Shown: positions 6,795 to 15,194, counted from the first letter of the stretch. The stretch is 18,872 nucleotides of DNA from an uncultured Clostridia bacterium (GCA_947628395.1 CANQZP010000021.1:1-18872), one strand, 5' to 3'. Translations and numbers: made by a program. The notes: generated by a model not told the origin, from the sequence alone.

Positions 6795-6872
6795 CAGCTT
6801 TTTAGAATATGGTTATTTAAGTTAAATAGGAGCTACCACTACAAATTAAAATTTTAAGAAAGGATTTGTATT

Positions 6873-7697
6873 ATGAAAATAACTGATGAGGATATTGATA
6901 AATTAAAACAAATAGCTAAAGAGGTCAGAAAAAGTATAATAGAAGAGGTGTATGATGCTAAATCTGGACATCCAGGAGGGGCTTTGTCTTGTACTGATAT
7001 ATTAGTTTCTTTATATTTTAGTCAAATGAATATAGATCCTAAAAAGCCAGATGATGAAAATCGTGATAGACTTATATTATCAAAAGGTCATGCTTGTGCA
7101 GCTTTATATGCAACATTAGCACATAGAGGATATTTGGATAAAGAATTATTAAAAACTTTCAGAAAATTAGGAAGTAAGCTTCAAGGACATCCAGATAAAA
7201 ATAAGCTACCAGGAATAGATATGAGTTCAGGTTCTTTAGGTCAAGGATTATCAATTTCAAATGGAATGGCAATGTCTTCAAAACTAGATAGTAGAGGATT
7301 TAGAGTTTATTGTATAGTTGGGGATGGAGAAATTCAAGAAGGGCAATTCTGGGAAGCAGCTATGACTTCTAGCCATTATAAATTAGATAATTTATGTGTT
7401 ATTATAGATAAAAACAAATTGCAAATTGATGGCAGAACTAGTGAAGTTATGAACATAGATCCATTAGATAAAAAGATGGAAAGCTTTGGGTTTGAGGTTT
7501 TAGAAATAGATGGAAATAATATTGATGAAATTATAACAGCAATTCAAAAATCAAAAACAATAAAAAATAAACCTACTGCAATAATTGCAAATACTATAAA
7601 AGGTAAAGGTGTTTCATTTATGGAGGATTTAGTACAGTGGCACGGAAAAGCACCAAATGAAGAAGAATATGAAAAGGCAATAAAAGAATTAATTTAA
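6873..7697 (+). CDS. Transketolase, N-terminal (TPP-binding) subunit
   Basis: This 274-residue protein is the pyrophosphate-binding half of a split transketolase, which moves two-carbon units between sugar phosphates in the non-oxidative pentose phosphate pathway. Visible motifs are SGHPGG (31-36), SKGHACAALYA, the thiamine diphosphate motif GDG (150-152) running to N181 (NKLQIDG), and MSSGSLGQGLS. ATG 6873 follows AAGAAAGGA. The C-terminal subunit begins 31 bases after its stop, so the two form an operon and probably a heterotetrameric enzyme. Split transketolases are common in Clostridia. An alternative is a transketolase-like enzyme with another sugar substrate, because the two-subunit family is broad. 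Confidence 0.93.
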   Translation: MKITDEDIDKLKQIAKEVRKSIIEEVYDAKSGHPGGALSCTDILVSLYFSQMNIDPKKPDDENRDRLILSKGHACAALYATLAHRGYLDKELLKTFRKLGSKLQGHPDKNKLPGIDMSSGSLGQGLSISNGMAMSSKLDSRGFRVYCIVGDGEIQEGQFWEAAMTSSHYKLDNLCVIIDKNKLQIDGRTSEVMNIDPLDKKMESFGFEVLEIDGNNIDEIITAIQKSKTIKNKPTAIIANTIKGKGVSFMEDLVQWHGKAPNEEEYEKAIKELI

Positions 7698-7728
7698 TTC
7701 TTTTCTAAAGAAGGGAATGTGAGTAAAT

Positions 7729-8661
7729 ATGGATATTGAGAATAAAAAAGCTACAAGAGAGAGTTATGGCGAAGCTTTAGTTATGTTAGGCGAAGAAAAT
7801 AATGATATTGTAGTATTAGATGCAGATTTATCAACAGCAACTAAAAGTGATAAATTTAAAAAGAAATTTCCAGAAAGATTTTTTGATATGGGAATTTCAG
7901 AACAAGATATGTTAGGAACTGCTGCTGGTATGGCAACATGTGGAAAAATACCTTTTGCAAGCACTTTTGCTGTTTTCGCTGCAGGAAGAAGTTATGACCA
8001 AATTAGAAATTCTATATGTTATCCAAACTTAAATGTGAAAATATGTGGTAGTCATGCTGGTGTAACAGTAGGAGAAGATGGTGCTACTCATCAAATGTTA
8101 GAGGATATAAGTATTATGAAGGCATTACCTAATATGACTATATTTTCTGTTTCAGATGATATTCAAACTAAATGGGCAGTAAGAAAGGCATCAGAGATAA
8201 AAACTCCTGTATATATAAGAACTTGTAGAGCTAAAACACCTATAATATATGATGAAAATGAAAGTTTTGAAATTGGAAAAGCTAAAGTATTTGGAGATGG
8301 AACTGATGCTACAGTATTTGCTACTGGTGTAACTGTTTCTGAGAGTTTGATGGCAAAAGAAGAATTAGAAAAACAGGGAATAAATATTAGAGTAGTAGAT
8401 ATTTTTTCTATAAAGCCTATTGACAAAGAAACAATAATAAAATGTGCAAAAGAAACTAAGAAATTAATTTCTGTAGAGGACCACAATATTATAGGTGGAA
8501 TAGGAAGTTCAATTTCAGATGTTTTGACAGAAAATTATCCACAGAAACTTTACAAAATGGGGATAAATGATAGATTTGGTGAGTCTGGAACAAGTAGTGA
8601 ACTAATGAAAAAATTTAAAATTACAAAAGATGATATAATTGAAAAAGTATTAGGAGAATAA
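7729..8661 (+). CDS. Transketolase, C-terminal (pyrimidine-binding) subunit
   Basis: The 310-residue protein carries the pyrimidine-binding domain with the catalytic Glu in GISEQDMLGTAAGMA (E58), a central domain (PNLNVKICGSHAGVTVGEDG; phosphate and substrate contacts), and a C-terminal transketolase domain (VEDHNIIGGIGSSISDVLTE). It completes the active site formed with the upstream subunit. The start ATG 7729 lies 14 bases after AAGGG, a somewhat long spacing. An ATG at 7717 in the same frame is followed at once by TGA, so it cannot be the start. It is cotranscribed with the N-terminal subunit, and the HD hydrolase follows 7 bases after its stop. Confidence 0.93.
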   Translation: MDIENKKATRESYGEALVMLGEENNDIVVLDADLSTATKSDKFKKKFPERFFDMGISEQDMLGTAAGMATCGKIPFASTFAVFAAGRSYDQIRNSICYPNLNVKICGSHAGVTVGEDGATHQMLEDISIMKALPNMTIFSVSDDIQTKWAVRKASEIKTPVYIRTCRAKTPIIYDENESFEIGKAKVFGDGTDATVFATGVTVSESLMAKEELEKQGINIRVVDIFSIKPIDKETIIKCAKETKKLISVEDHNIIGGIGSSISDVLTENYPQKLYKMGINDRFGESGTSSELMKKFKITKDDIIEKVLGE

Positions 8662-8668
8662 AATAAAT

Positions 8669-9427
8669 ATGGTTGATTTTCTAAAAGCAGAAAATGAAAT
8701 GAAAAAATATGTATCTGAGTTTGATTTAAATAATGAAAATATTAAAAGGAAGATAAAACATACATATTCTGTAGTAAATACAAGTGAAATGCTTGCTAAA
8801 GGTTTGAACCTAGAAGTAGAAGATATTGAGCTTGCAAAATTGATAGCACTACTTCATGATATAGGAAGATTTGAACAGCTAAAAAGATATAATAGTTATC
8901 TAGATTATTTAACTGTTGACCATGGTGATTTAGGTGCACAAATTTTATTAGAAAATGATTATATAAGAAAATTTATTGAAACTGATAAATATGATGACAT
9001 TATAATAAAAGCAATAAAAAATCATAATAAGTATGAAATAAATGAAAAAGATTTTAATGAAAGAGAATTATTACATGCAAAGCTAATAAGAGATAGTGAT
9101 AAAATAGATAATTTTTATATAAAGATAAATAGGGATGTTATTTTAACTGATGAAGATATAATATCAGAAAAGGTATTTGATTGTGTAAAAAATAAAAGAA
9201 AAGTTTTAAATAGTGATAGAAAATCAGAGCTAGATATAAGAGTTTCAATTATTGGATGGATTTATGATTTGAATTTTAATTGTTCTTTTGAATTAGTAAA
9301 AAAGGAAAACCTTATTGATAAGTTATTTTCTACGATAAAAAATGCAAATAGTGAAACTAAAGAGCAATTAGAAGAATTAAGAAAGATTGGTAATGAATAT
9401 GTAGATGAAAAATTGAATTTGATATAA
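8669..9427 (+). CDS. HD-domain phosphohydrolase of unknown substrate
   Basis: The 252-residue protein has a metal-dependent HD domain. H31 (KHTYSVV), the H63-D64 pair in LLHDIGRFEQ, a later His in VDHGDLGAQIL and the Asp of RDSDKIDNFY make up the usual metal and phosphate ligands. HD proteins of this shape hydrolyse nucleotides or phosphoesters; the substrate cannot be told from sequence. There is no signal peptide, so it is cytoplasmic. It starts 7 bases after the transketolase C subunit stop, with AGGAG at 8652-8656 inside the end of that gene, and is followed by a strong terminator. It is therefore the last gene of that operon, perhaps a metabolite housekeeping function. Confidence 0.8.
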   Translation: MVDFLKAENEMKKYVSEFDLNNENIKRKIKHTYSVVNTSEMLAKGLNLEVEDIELAKLIALLHDIGRFEQLKRYNSYLDYLTVDHGDLGAQILLENDYIRKFIETDKYDDIIIKAIKNHNKYEINEKDFNERELLHAKLIRDSDKIDNFYIKINRDVILTDEDIISEKVFDCVKNKRKVLNSDRKSELDIRVSIIGWIYDLNFNCSFELVKKENLIDKLFSTIKNANSETKEQLEELRKIGNEYVDEKLNLI

Positions 9428-9459
9428 ATTTGACATGTATAAAAGTGTCAAATTTTTTT
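9427..9459 (+). terminator. Terminator of the transketolase operon
   Basis: AATTTGACA (9427-9435) is the perfect complement of TGTCAAATT (9446-9454), followed by a continuous T run to 9459. The 5' arm begins at the last base of the HD gene stop codon. Confidence 0.9.
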
Positions 9460-9476
9460 CTTTAAATATGTTACTG

Positions 9477-9666
9477 TATTTGAAAATACTTAAAAATAAA
9501 GGCTTTCTCGGCTCAATTCACTCGTTATAGATTCTAGAAAAAATTAAAACGAGCCTCTCGCTGTTCTAGCTTCGCTAGCCATCGCTTCCTCATTTTAATT
9601 TTTTAAGAATCTATACACTCATTCCAATCACATTCGAAAGCTTTATTTTTAAGTGATTTTCAAATA
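9477..9666. repeat. 190-base palindromic hairpin element (MITE-like)
   Basis: TATTTGAAAAT at 9477-9487 is mirrored by ATTTTCAAATA at 9656-9666. The complementarity continues inward through ACTTAAAAATAAAGGCTTTC with one or two slips. A second inner inverted repeat joins TATAGATTCT near 9525 with AGAATCTATA near 9606, then ATTAAAA with TTTTAAT, and CTAGC-TTC-GCTAG lies in the loop. The TTCCAATCACATTCG segment loosely resembles TTCAATCGCACTCG of the 4459 and 6599 elements. Confidence 0.7.
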
Positions 9667-9712
9667 AACTATTATCCTGTATTAGAAAATTCAAAATTTT
9701 CAAAATTTTCTA

Positions 9713-9741
9713 TTGCATTTATTATTTATTATTGGTATCAT
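9713..9741 (+). promoter_or_regulatory. Possible promoter of the ftsEX cluster
   Basis: TTGCAT (9713-9718), a 17-base spacer and TATCAT (9736-9741), 67 bases upstream of the ftsE start. Other A+T-rich hexamers nearby make the choice uncertain. Confidence 0.4.
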
Positions 9742-9808
9742 GATAATGTATATATTATGGGATACTTTTATTTAAATTATATATATACTAAAAATTAAGG
9801 AGCAAAAG

Positions 9809-10492
9809 ATGATTGAATTTAAAAATGTAAGTAAGGTTTATGAAACAGGAACAGAAGCAGTACATAAAGCTAATTTTAAAATAGATAAGGGAGAATTTGT
9901 TTTTCTAGTAGGGGCTTCTGGTTCAGGAAAGTCAACATTAATAAAACTAATTTTAAAAGAAGAAGAACCTACAAGAGGAAGTATAATAATAAATGGAAAA
10001 GATACTACTTTTTTAAAGCCTAAAAGAGTTCCATTTTTAAGAAGAAGTATGGGAGTTGTTTTTCAGGATTTCAGATTACTTCCTGATAAAACAGTATATG
10101 AAAATGTTGCATTTGCTATGTATATAGTAAAAGCAACACCAAGACATATTAGAAGACAAGTACCTATGGTACTATCTCTAGTAGGACTTAGTGCTAAAGC
10201 AAAAATGTATCCAAACGAACTATCTGGTGGAGAACAGCAGAGAGTAGCTTTAGCAAGAGCACTAGTAAATAATCCATCTATGATTATAGCAGATGAGCCT
10301 ACTGGAAACTTAGACCCAGAAACTGCTTGGGATATTATGAATTTATTAAATGATATTAATTTAAGAGGAACAACAGTAGTAGTTGCAACACATGCAAAAG
10401 ATATTGTAGATAATATGAAAAAAAGAGTAATACAAATTGATAAAGGTAATATCATAAGAGATGATATTAAGGGTGGTTACGGTGAGATATAA
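9809..10492 (+). CDS. ftsE: Cell division ATP-binding protein FtsE
   Basis: FtsE is the ATPase of the FtsEX complex, which sits at the division site and switches on murein hydrolases. The 227-residue protein has Walker A GASGSGKST (35-43), Q-loop Q86 in VVFQDFRLL (a segment typical of FtsE), signature LSGGEQQR (138-145), Walker B MIIADEP (158-164) with the catalytic Glu at 163, and switch His195. ATG 9809 follows AAGGAG (9797-9802). Its end overlaps ftsX by 11 bases. The cluster with ftsX, two coiled-coil M23 peptidases and a carboxyl-terminal-processing protease matches the FtsEX-hydrolase arrangement known in Bacillota. Confidence 0.97.
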   Translation: MIEFKNVSKVYETGTEAVHKANFKIDKGEFVFLVGASGSGKSTLIKLILKEEEPTRGSIIINGKDTTFLKPKRVPFLRRSMGVVFQDFRLLPDKTVYENVAFAMYIVKATPRHIRRQVPMVLSLVGLSAKAKMYPNELSGGEQQRVALARALVNNPSMIIADEPTGNLDPETAWDIMNLLNDINLRGTTVVVATHAKDIVDNMKKRVIQIDKGNIIRDDIKGGYGEI

Positions 10493-11399
10493 TATATTAA
10501 GTTATCATATAGGTGAAGGAATAAAAAATGTATTTAAAAATAAGAAATCAACTATTGCATCAATAGCAATTATGGTTTGTACAATGTTTATGTTTGGAAT
10601 ATTCTTTGTAATAGGGCAAAATGTAAACAATATAATGCAAACTATAGAAAGAGAACAAGGAATACAAGTATTTATTATAAATGAAGCTACTGAAGATGAA
10701 GTTGAAGAAGTTAGAAATGTAATTAGTACTATAGACGGAGTAAGTACTGCAGAAATATTTACAAAACAGCAAGCCCTTGACCAAATGAAAGAAAGACTAA
10801 AAGATAATAAAGACTTATTAAAAGGATATGAAGGGGATAACAATATTTTTTCAGATTCTGTTGTAGTAAAATTGAATGATTTGCAGAAGAGTGCAGAAGT
10901 ACAATCTAAGATAAAAGAAATTGAAATTGATGGTACAAAATATGTAAAGAAAATAACAAGTAGTGATGATACAATAAATGCTTTAATAAAAATAGCTAAT
11001 GGAATAAGATTAGTTACAGGTGTTATACTAGTATTACTAATTCTTATATCAGTATTTATTATATCAAATACAATAAAATTAACAGTTCATGCTAGAAGAA
11101 AAGAAATTTCTATTATGAAGTATGTAGGTGCGACTAATTCATTTATACGTTCGCCATTTATTGTAGAAGGTATTATAATAGGAATATTATCAGCACTAAT
11201 AACAATATCTATTATTGCTGGAATATATCAATTAGTATCAACAAAGATAATTCAAGTATTTTTAAACTTAAATCTAGGAATAAGCCTATTACAATTTAGT
11301 GATATGTTTGTTTTAATTCTTATAGTATACATGGTATTAGGAATAGGAATAGGAGTTTTAGGAAGCGTTATATCAATGAAGAGATACTTAGAAGTTTAG
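10482..11399 (+). CDS. ftsX: Cell division membrane protein FtsX
   Basis: FtsX is the four-helix membrane partner of FtsE; its large outer loop contacts coiled-coil murein hydrolases. I choose GTG 10482 (MRYNILSYHIGEGIKNVFKN), which follows AAGGGTGG (10469-10476) and gives the typical FtsX N-terminus of 305 residues. An ATG at 10461 in the same frame would add seven unsupported residues. Transmembrane segments are seen near residues 22-44, then, after an extracellular loop of about 130 residues, near 172-196, 222-246 and 271-295. The start lies inside ftsE, indicating translational coupling. The first M23 peptidase begins 25 bases after the stop. Confidence 0.96.
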   Translation: MRYNILSYHIGEGIKNVFKNKKSTIASIAIMVCTMFMFGIFFVIGQNVNNIMQTIEREQGIQVFIINEATEDEVEEVRNVISTIDGVSTAEIFTKQQALDQMKERLKDNKDLLKGYEGDNNIFSDSVVVKLNDLQKSAEVQSKIKEIEIDGTKYVKKITSSDDTINALIKIANGIRLVTGVILVLLILISVFIISNTIKLTVHARRKEISIMKYVGATNSFIRSPFIVEGIIIGILSALITISIIAGIYQLVSTKIIQVFLNLNLGISLLQFSDMFVLILIVYMVLGIGIGVLGSVISMKRYLEV

Positions 11400-11424
11400 T
11401 TTAAAATTAAAGGAGAGGAGATAA

Positions 11425-12598
11425 ATGAAAAAAAACTTAATTAAAGCTTTTCTTGTGTTAGGTTTTATGATATTAGTTATATTTTGTTTATCTTGTTACT
11501 CTTTTTCAGAAAATGTAAATAGTTTGAGAGACCAGCAAGATGCGCTAGAAACTCAAATTGAAGCTTCAAATATAGAACTAGAGGTAGTAAAAGAAGACCT
11601 TTCGAGTTTAGTATATGAGATTTCAGAATTAAATGATAAAATAGTTACAGAACAAATTGAAATAGAAAATCTAACTACACAAGAAGAAACATTAAAAAAA
11701 CAAATAGAGACTACAGAAGATGAATTAGAAATCGTTACAGAAAAATTTAATAAACAAGAAGAAATGCTAGAAGAAAGATTAGTAGCGATGTATGAAGCAG
11801 GACAAACACATTATTTAGATATACTTTTAACTTCAAAATCAATAACCGAATTTATATCAAATTATTACATGATATCTGAAATAGTTACTTCTGATACAGA
11901 ATTATTAGAAACAGTTAAGAAAAATAAAGATGAATTAGAAATAAGTAAACTTAATTTAGAAAAGACAAAGAAAGAATTAACTGATGCAAGGGAAAGTAAA
12001 GAAAAAAAAGCTGTTTCACTTGAAAATATGAGTGTAATAAAAAATAGTTATATTAGTCAGTTAACAGAAGAAGAAAAAGATATACAAGAAAAAATAGCAG
12101 AGTATCAAACAGCAGTTAAAAGAGTAGAATCAGAAATTTTAATTGCTGCAAATCTTAATATAGGAATTGATTATGTAGGTGGCGAGATGGAATGGCCTGT
12201 CCCAGGCTATAATCAAATTACCTCTCCATATGGTATGAGAACACATCCTATTACAGGTATTTATAAATTGCATACAGGAGTAGATATTTTGGCACCTTTG
12301 GGAGCAAATTTTGTTGCAGCTAATGATGGAGTTATTGCAAAAGCAGAAATGAATTCAGCTTATGGAAATATGGTTTTAATTAATCATGGAGGAGGAGTAT
12401 CTACTTTATATGCACATGGCTCAGAAATATTAGTAAAAGTTCGGACAAGAAGTAAAAAGAGGTGAACCAATATTAAAAGTAGGTTCTACAGGATATTCGA
12501 CAGGGCCACATGCACATTTTGAAGTAAGAATAAATGGTCAGTATCAAAATCCTATGCCTTTTATAACAAGTTCAGAAAATGAGGAAGAAGAAAACTAA
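11425..12598 (+). CDS. Coiled-coil M23 (LytM) peptidase, needs a +1 shift at CGG
   Basis: This is a secreted murein endopeptidase of the PcsB/EnvC-like architecture: signal peptide (1-28), coiled coil (about 32-235), C-terminal LytM domain. H283 and D287 (HTGVD) are two zinc ligands. The zero frame then meets CGG at 12442-12444 and ends at 12465 (346 residues, tail RTRSKKR), missing the third ligand motif. Skipping one base (C12442, or a T just before it) continues as VGQEVKRGEPILKVGSTG and reaches the HxH motif HAHFEV (H362, H364) and a stop at 12596-12598, giving 390 residues. The downstream paralogue is intact and aligns through this point (VSQGQ... against VKVGQ...). AGGAGAGGAG precedes ATG 11425. 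Probable target of FtsEX. Confidence 0.88.
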
Positions 12599-12622
12599 AG
12601 ATTAGGAGGAAAGGTTGTAAAA

Positions 12623-13837
12623 ATGAAACGCAAAACAAGTTCTAAATTTATCTTAATACTCATAATAATAAGTATACTAGCTTTCGGAATAAATACTATA
12701 ATTTCTTATGCAGCTCAAAAAGATGAATTATTAAATAAGTCCGAAGAAGCTGATAAGAAAATAAAAGAAACTCAATCTGAAATTACTGAGATTAAACAAG
12801 AAACATCAACTATGATGAAAGAAGTACAAGAATTAGTAGGGCAAATATCAGAATATGAGACTGAAATTAGCCAGTTGGATACTCAAATTACTACTATACA
12901 AAATAATATAACAACTACTACCGAAAAGTTAGAAAAAACAGAGAAAGATTTAGATTCTAAACAAAAATTATTAGATGAAAGATTAGTAGCTTTATATGAA
13001 GCAGGTCCTACGAGGTATATGGATATGTTATTAGGATCAACAGGAATTACAGATTTCATATCAAATTATTATTTAATTGAAGAATTGGCAGAACATGATA
13101 CTGAGCTTATTGAAACAGTAAAGAAAACTAAACAAGAAATAGAAGAAACAAAGAAACAGTTAGAAACAAGTAAACAAGAATTAGAATCAGCAAAAGAAAA
13201 GCAAGTGGCAAAACAAAATGCGTTAACAGTAATAAAAAATGATAAATCAGCTAAAGTAGCAAATTTAAATGAAGAAGAAAAACAATTAGAAGCTGATCTT
13301 GTTCAATTTGAAAAAGATAAACAAGCAATTAGATCAGAATTAGCAAAAATAGCAGCAGAAGAAGAAGCAAGAAGAAAAAGTAGCGCTTCTAGTGGAGGAA
13401 GTCAAAGCTATGTACCTTCTACACCAAGTTCTTCTGGTTACATATTCCCAGTAGCAGGACTTTCAAGAGCTAATATAAATAATAAAACATATCCATCATA
13501 TAGAGGACATACTGGTGTTGATATTAATATAAATGTTACTGGAAGAAGTGTAGTTGCGGTTAAATCTGGAACAGTAGAAAAATCACTTGCTCTAAGGAAT
13601 CCTAATGGTAGTTACAGAAGTTATGGAGAATATGTAGTTATAAATCACCATGATGGAACAATGACTTTGTATGGACATATGCGTGCAGGTTCAAGAACAG
13701 TATCACAAGGTCAAACAGTATCACAAGGTCAAGTAATTGGAATAGTTGGTTCAACAGGAAATTCTACAGGAGATCATCTTCATTTTGAAGTTTTAGTAGG
13801 AGGTTATCCAGTAAATCCATTCCCATATTTACCATAG
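12623..13837 (+). CDS. Coiled-coil M23 (LytM) peptidase, intact paralogue
   Basis: A secreted murein peptidase of 404 residues: signal peptide (1-31, ending SYAA), long coiled coil (about 33-255), a Ser-rich linker (SSASSGGSQSYVPSTPSSSG) and a LytM domain. The zinc motifs are complete: H296 and D300 in HTGVDI, and H385/H387 in HLHFEV. The block ERLVALYEAGPTRYMDMLLG followed by FISNYYLIEE is nearly the same in the upstream gene, so the two arose by tandem duplication. AGGAGGAAAGG precedes ATG 12623, which is 24 bases after the upstream stop. By position it is a second hydrolase under FtsEX control, or one with a different site or timing of action. Confidence 0.93.
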   Translation: MKRKTSSKFILILIIISILAFGINTIISYAAQKDELLNKSEEADKKIKETQSEITEIKQETSTMMKEVQELVGQISEYETEISQLDTQITTIQNNITTTTEKLEKTEKDLDSKQKLLDERLVALYEAGPTRYMDMLLGSTGITDFISNYYLIEELAEHDTELIETVKKTKQEIEETKKQLETSKQELESAKEKQVAKQNALTVIKNDKSAKVANLNEEEKQLEADLVQFEKDKQAIRSELAKIAAEEEARRKSSASSGGSQSYVPSTPSSSGYIFPVAGLSRANINNKTYPSYRGHTGVDININVTGRSVVAVKSGTVEKSLALRNPNGSYRSYGEYVVINHHDGTMTLYGHMRAGSRTVSQGQTVSQGQVIGIVGSTGNSTGDHLHFEVLVGGYPVNPFPYLP

Positions 13838-13861
13838 AAAAGTAAAATATTAAAAAAAATC

Positions 13862-13888
13862 TTATCCCCCAGTTGTACTGGGGGATAA
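13862..13888 (+). terminator. Strong hairpin between the M23 and S41 genes
   Basis: TTATCCCCCAG (13862-13872) is the perfect complement of CTGGGGGATAA (13878-13888) around a five-base loop. Only a weak T-rich stretch follows, so it may act as a partial terminator, an mRNA-stabilising stem or an attenuator in front of the S41 gene. It ends 12 bases before AGGAGG. Confidence 0.6.
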
Positions 13889-13914
13889 TTATAGAATTTT
13901 AGGAGGCAATAAAA

Positions 13915-15111
13915 TTGGATAAAGATAAAAAGCAGATAGAAATATACAAAATAATTATTGCTGTATTATTAACAGCATCTATTACATTTTCACTTACTCT
14001 TTTTGGGTATTATCATTATTTAGAGAAAAGTGGTGCTTTAGTAGGTACTTACAAGGAAAGCAAAGATATTGCAAAAAATTTAGATGTATTAAAAACATAT
14101 ATATCAAATTACTATAAAGGGGATATAAATGATGAAGAATTAGAAGCAGCTGCATTAAAAGGATATGTATCAGGATTAGGTGATGAATATACAACTTTTA
14201 TGACAAAAGATGAATGGGACCAATTAGATTCTAGTTTGTCAGAATATATAGGAATAGGAGTATATATTGCACAATTAAAAAATACAAATGAAGTTGTAAT
14301 ATTAAGTGTAATAGGAGATGATTCACCGGCAAAGGTAGCTGGAATAAAAGCTGGTGATATAATAATTGAAGTTGATGGGGAAAATGTAGAAGGAAAAGAA
14401 CTTAATTATATATCTTCTAAAGTAAAAGGTGAAGACGGAACTAAAGTAAATGTAAAAGTAAAAAGAGAAGAAGAAATATTGGAATTTACATTAGTTAGAA
14501 AAAATATAAAAGTTTCTGAAATAAAATCAAAAATGCTTGAAAATAATATTGGATATATAGATTTTGATTCTTTTACAGAAACTAGTTATAATGAATTTAA
14601 GTCAGCTTATGAAAGCCTTAAGAGCCAAGGTGCGAATAAGTTAATTGTAGATTTAAGAGATAATACAGGCGGATATGTTATAGATGCTTTAAATATTGCA
14701 GACATGTTTGTAGAAAAAGATAAAACATTATTAGTAACAGAAGATAAAAATGGTAAAAAATCTTATCAAAAATCTGAAACTGATAAGGTAATAAATATGC
14801 CAGTAGTAGTACTAGTAAATGAATATTCTGCCAGTGCATCAGAGATATTAACCGGAATTTTAAAAGACTATCAAGTAGCTACAATAGTCGGTTCAAACAC
14901 TTTTGGAAAAGGTGTTATTCAAAGTGTAATTACTGATGTATTAGGGGGAGCTTTAAAAATAACTACTAGTGAATATTTCACTCCAAAAGAAAATAAGATA
15001 AATAAAGTAGGAATTGAACCTGATGTAAAAATAGATGAAAAAGAATCAGAAGAAGATGAGAATAATGATGTTTGGTTAAATAAGGCAATAGAGGTTGTAA
15101 AGAGTAAATAA
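13915..15111 (+). CDS. Carboxyl-terminal-processing protease, S41 family (CtpA/CtpB-like)
   Basis: The 398-residue membrane-anchored serine protease faces the outside of the cell. It has an N-terminal transmembrane segment (about 8-30), a helical region (LKGYVSGLGDEYTTFMTKDEW), a PDZ domain (about 108-200; PAKVAGIKAGDIIIEVDG) and the S41 core with LIVDLRDNTGG. The catalytic Ser is S307 in SASASE and the Lys is K332 in FGKG, 25 residues apart as in CtpB and Prc. The start is TTG 13915, eight bases after AGGAGG (13901-13906); no ATG is available nearby. Such proteases accompany ftsEX in several Bacillota and may process or limit the hydrolases encoded upstream. Confidence 0.93.
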   Translation: MDKDKKQIEIYKIIIAVLLTASITFSLTLFGYYHYLEKSGALVGTYKESKDIAKNLDVLKTYISNYYKGDINDEELEAAALKGYVSGLGDEYTTFMTKDEWDQLDSSLSEYIGIGVYIAQLKNTNEVVILSVIGDDSPAKVAGIKAGDIIIEVDGENVEGKELNYISSKVKGEDGTKVNVKVKREEEILEFTLVRKNIKVSEIKSKMLENNIGYIDFDSFTETSYNEFKSAYESLKSQGANKLIVDLRDNTGGYVIDALNIADMFVEKDKTLLVTEDKNGKKSYQKSETDKVINMPVVVLVNEYSASASEILTGILKDYQVATIVGSNTFGKGVIQSVITDVLGGALKITTSEYFTPKENKINKVGIEPDVKIDEKESEEDENNDVWLNKAIEVVKSK

Positions 15112-15131
15112 TAAAATATTTATTTTAAATG

Positions 15132-15194
15132 CGCACATTTTTGGATGTGAAAAAGATTTTGAATATCCTTTACGTCTATAATGTGCGACTTTTT
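15132..15194 (+). terminator. Terminator-like structure closing the division cluster
   Basis: CGCACAT (15132-15138) pairs with ATGTGCG (15181-15187), followed by a T run (15190-15194). The 42-base loop contains a second possible pairing (GGAT with ATCC), so this may be a branched structure rather than a simple hairpin. Confidence 0.6.

Larger units (their letters stand above)
6522..6872. other. Gene-poor spacer with hairpin element copy 2
   Basis: This 351-base stretch holds a terminator-like hairpin, a possible 16-codon ORF from ATG 6567 (preceded by AGGG) that runs into the dispersed element and stops at 6617, the element itself (6599-6794), and the untranslated leader of the transketolase genes. 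AAGAAAGGA precedes ATG 6873. No clear promoter for the transketolase pair could be chosen by eye. Confidence 0.6.
9428..9808. other. Gene-free spacer before ftsE
   Basis: No gene is seen in these 381 bases. They hold the end of the preceding terminator, a 190-base palindromic element (9477-9666), repeated AAAATTTTC units near 9693-9710, a promoter-like sequence, and the AAGGAG binding site of ftsE. Confidence 0.7.

Noticed and set aside
8163..8486. Minus-strand open frames opposite the transketolase, ftsE, ftsX and pilin-like genes
   Set aside because: They lie wholly inside strongly supported plus-strand genes, have low-complexity Ser/Phe/Leu or His/Leu-rich translations, and lack credible binding sites; they are shadows of A-rich coding sequence.
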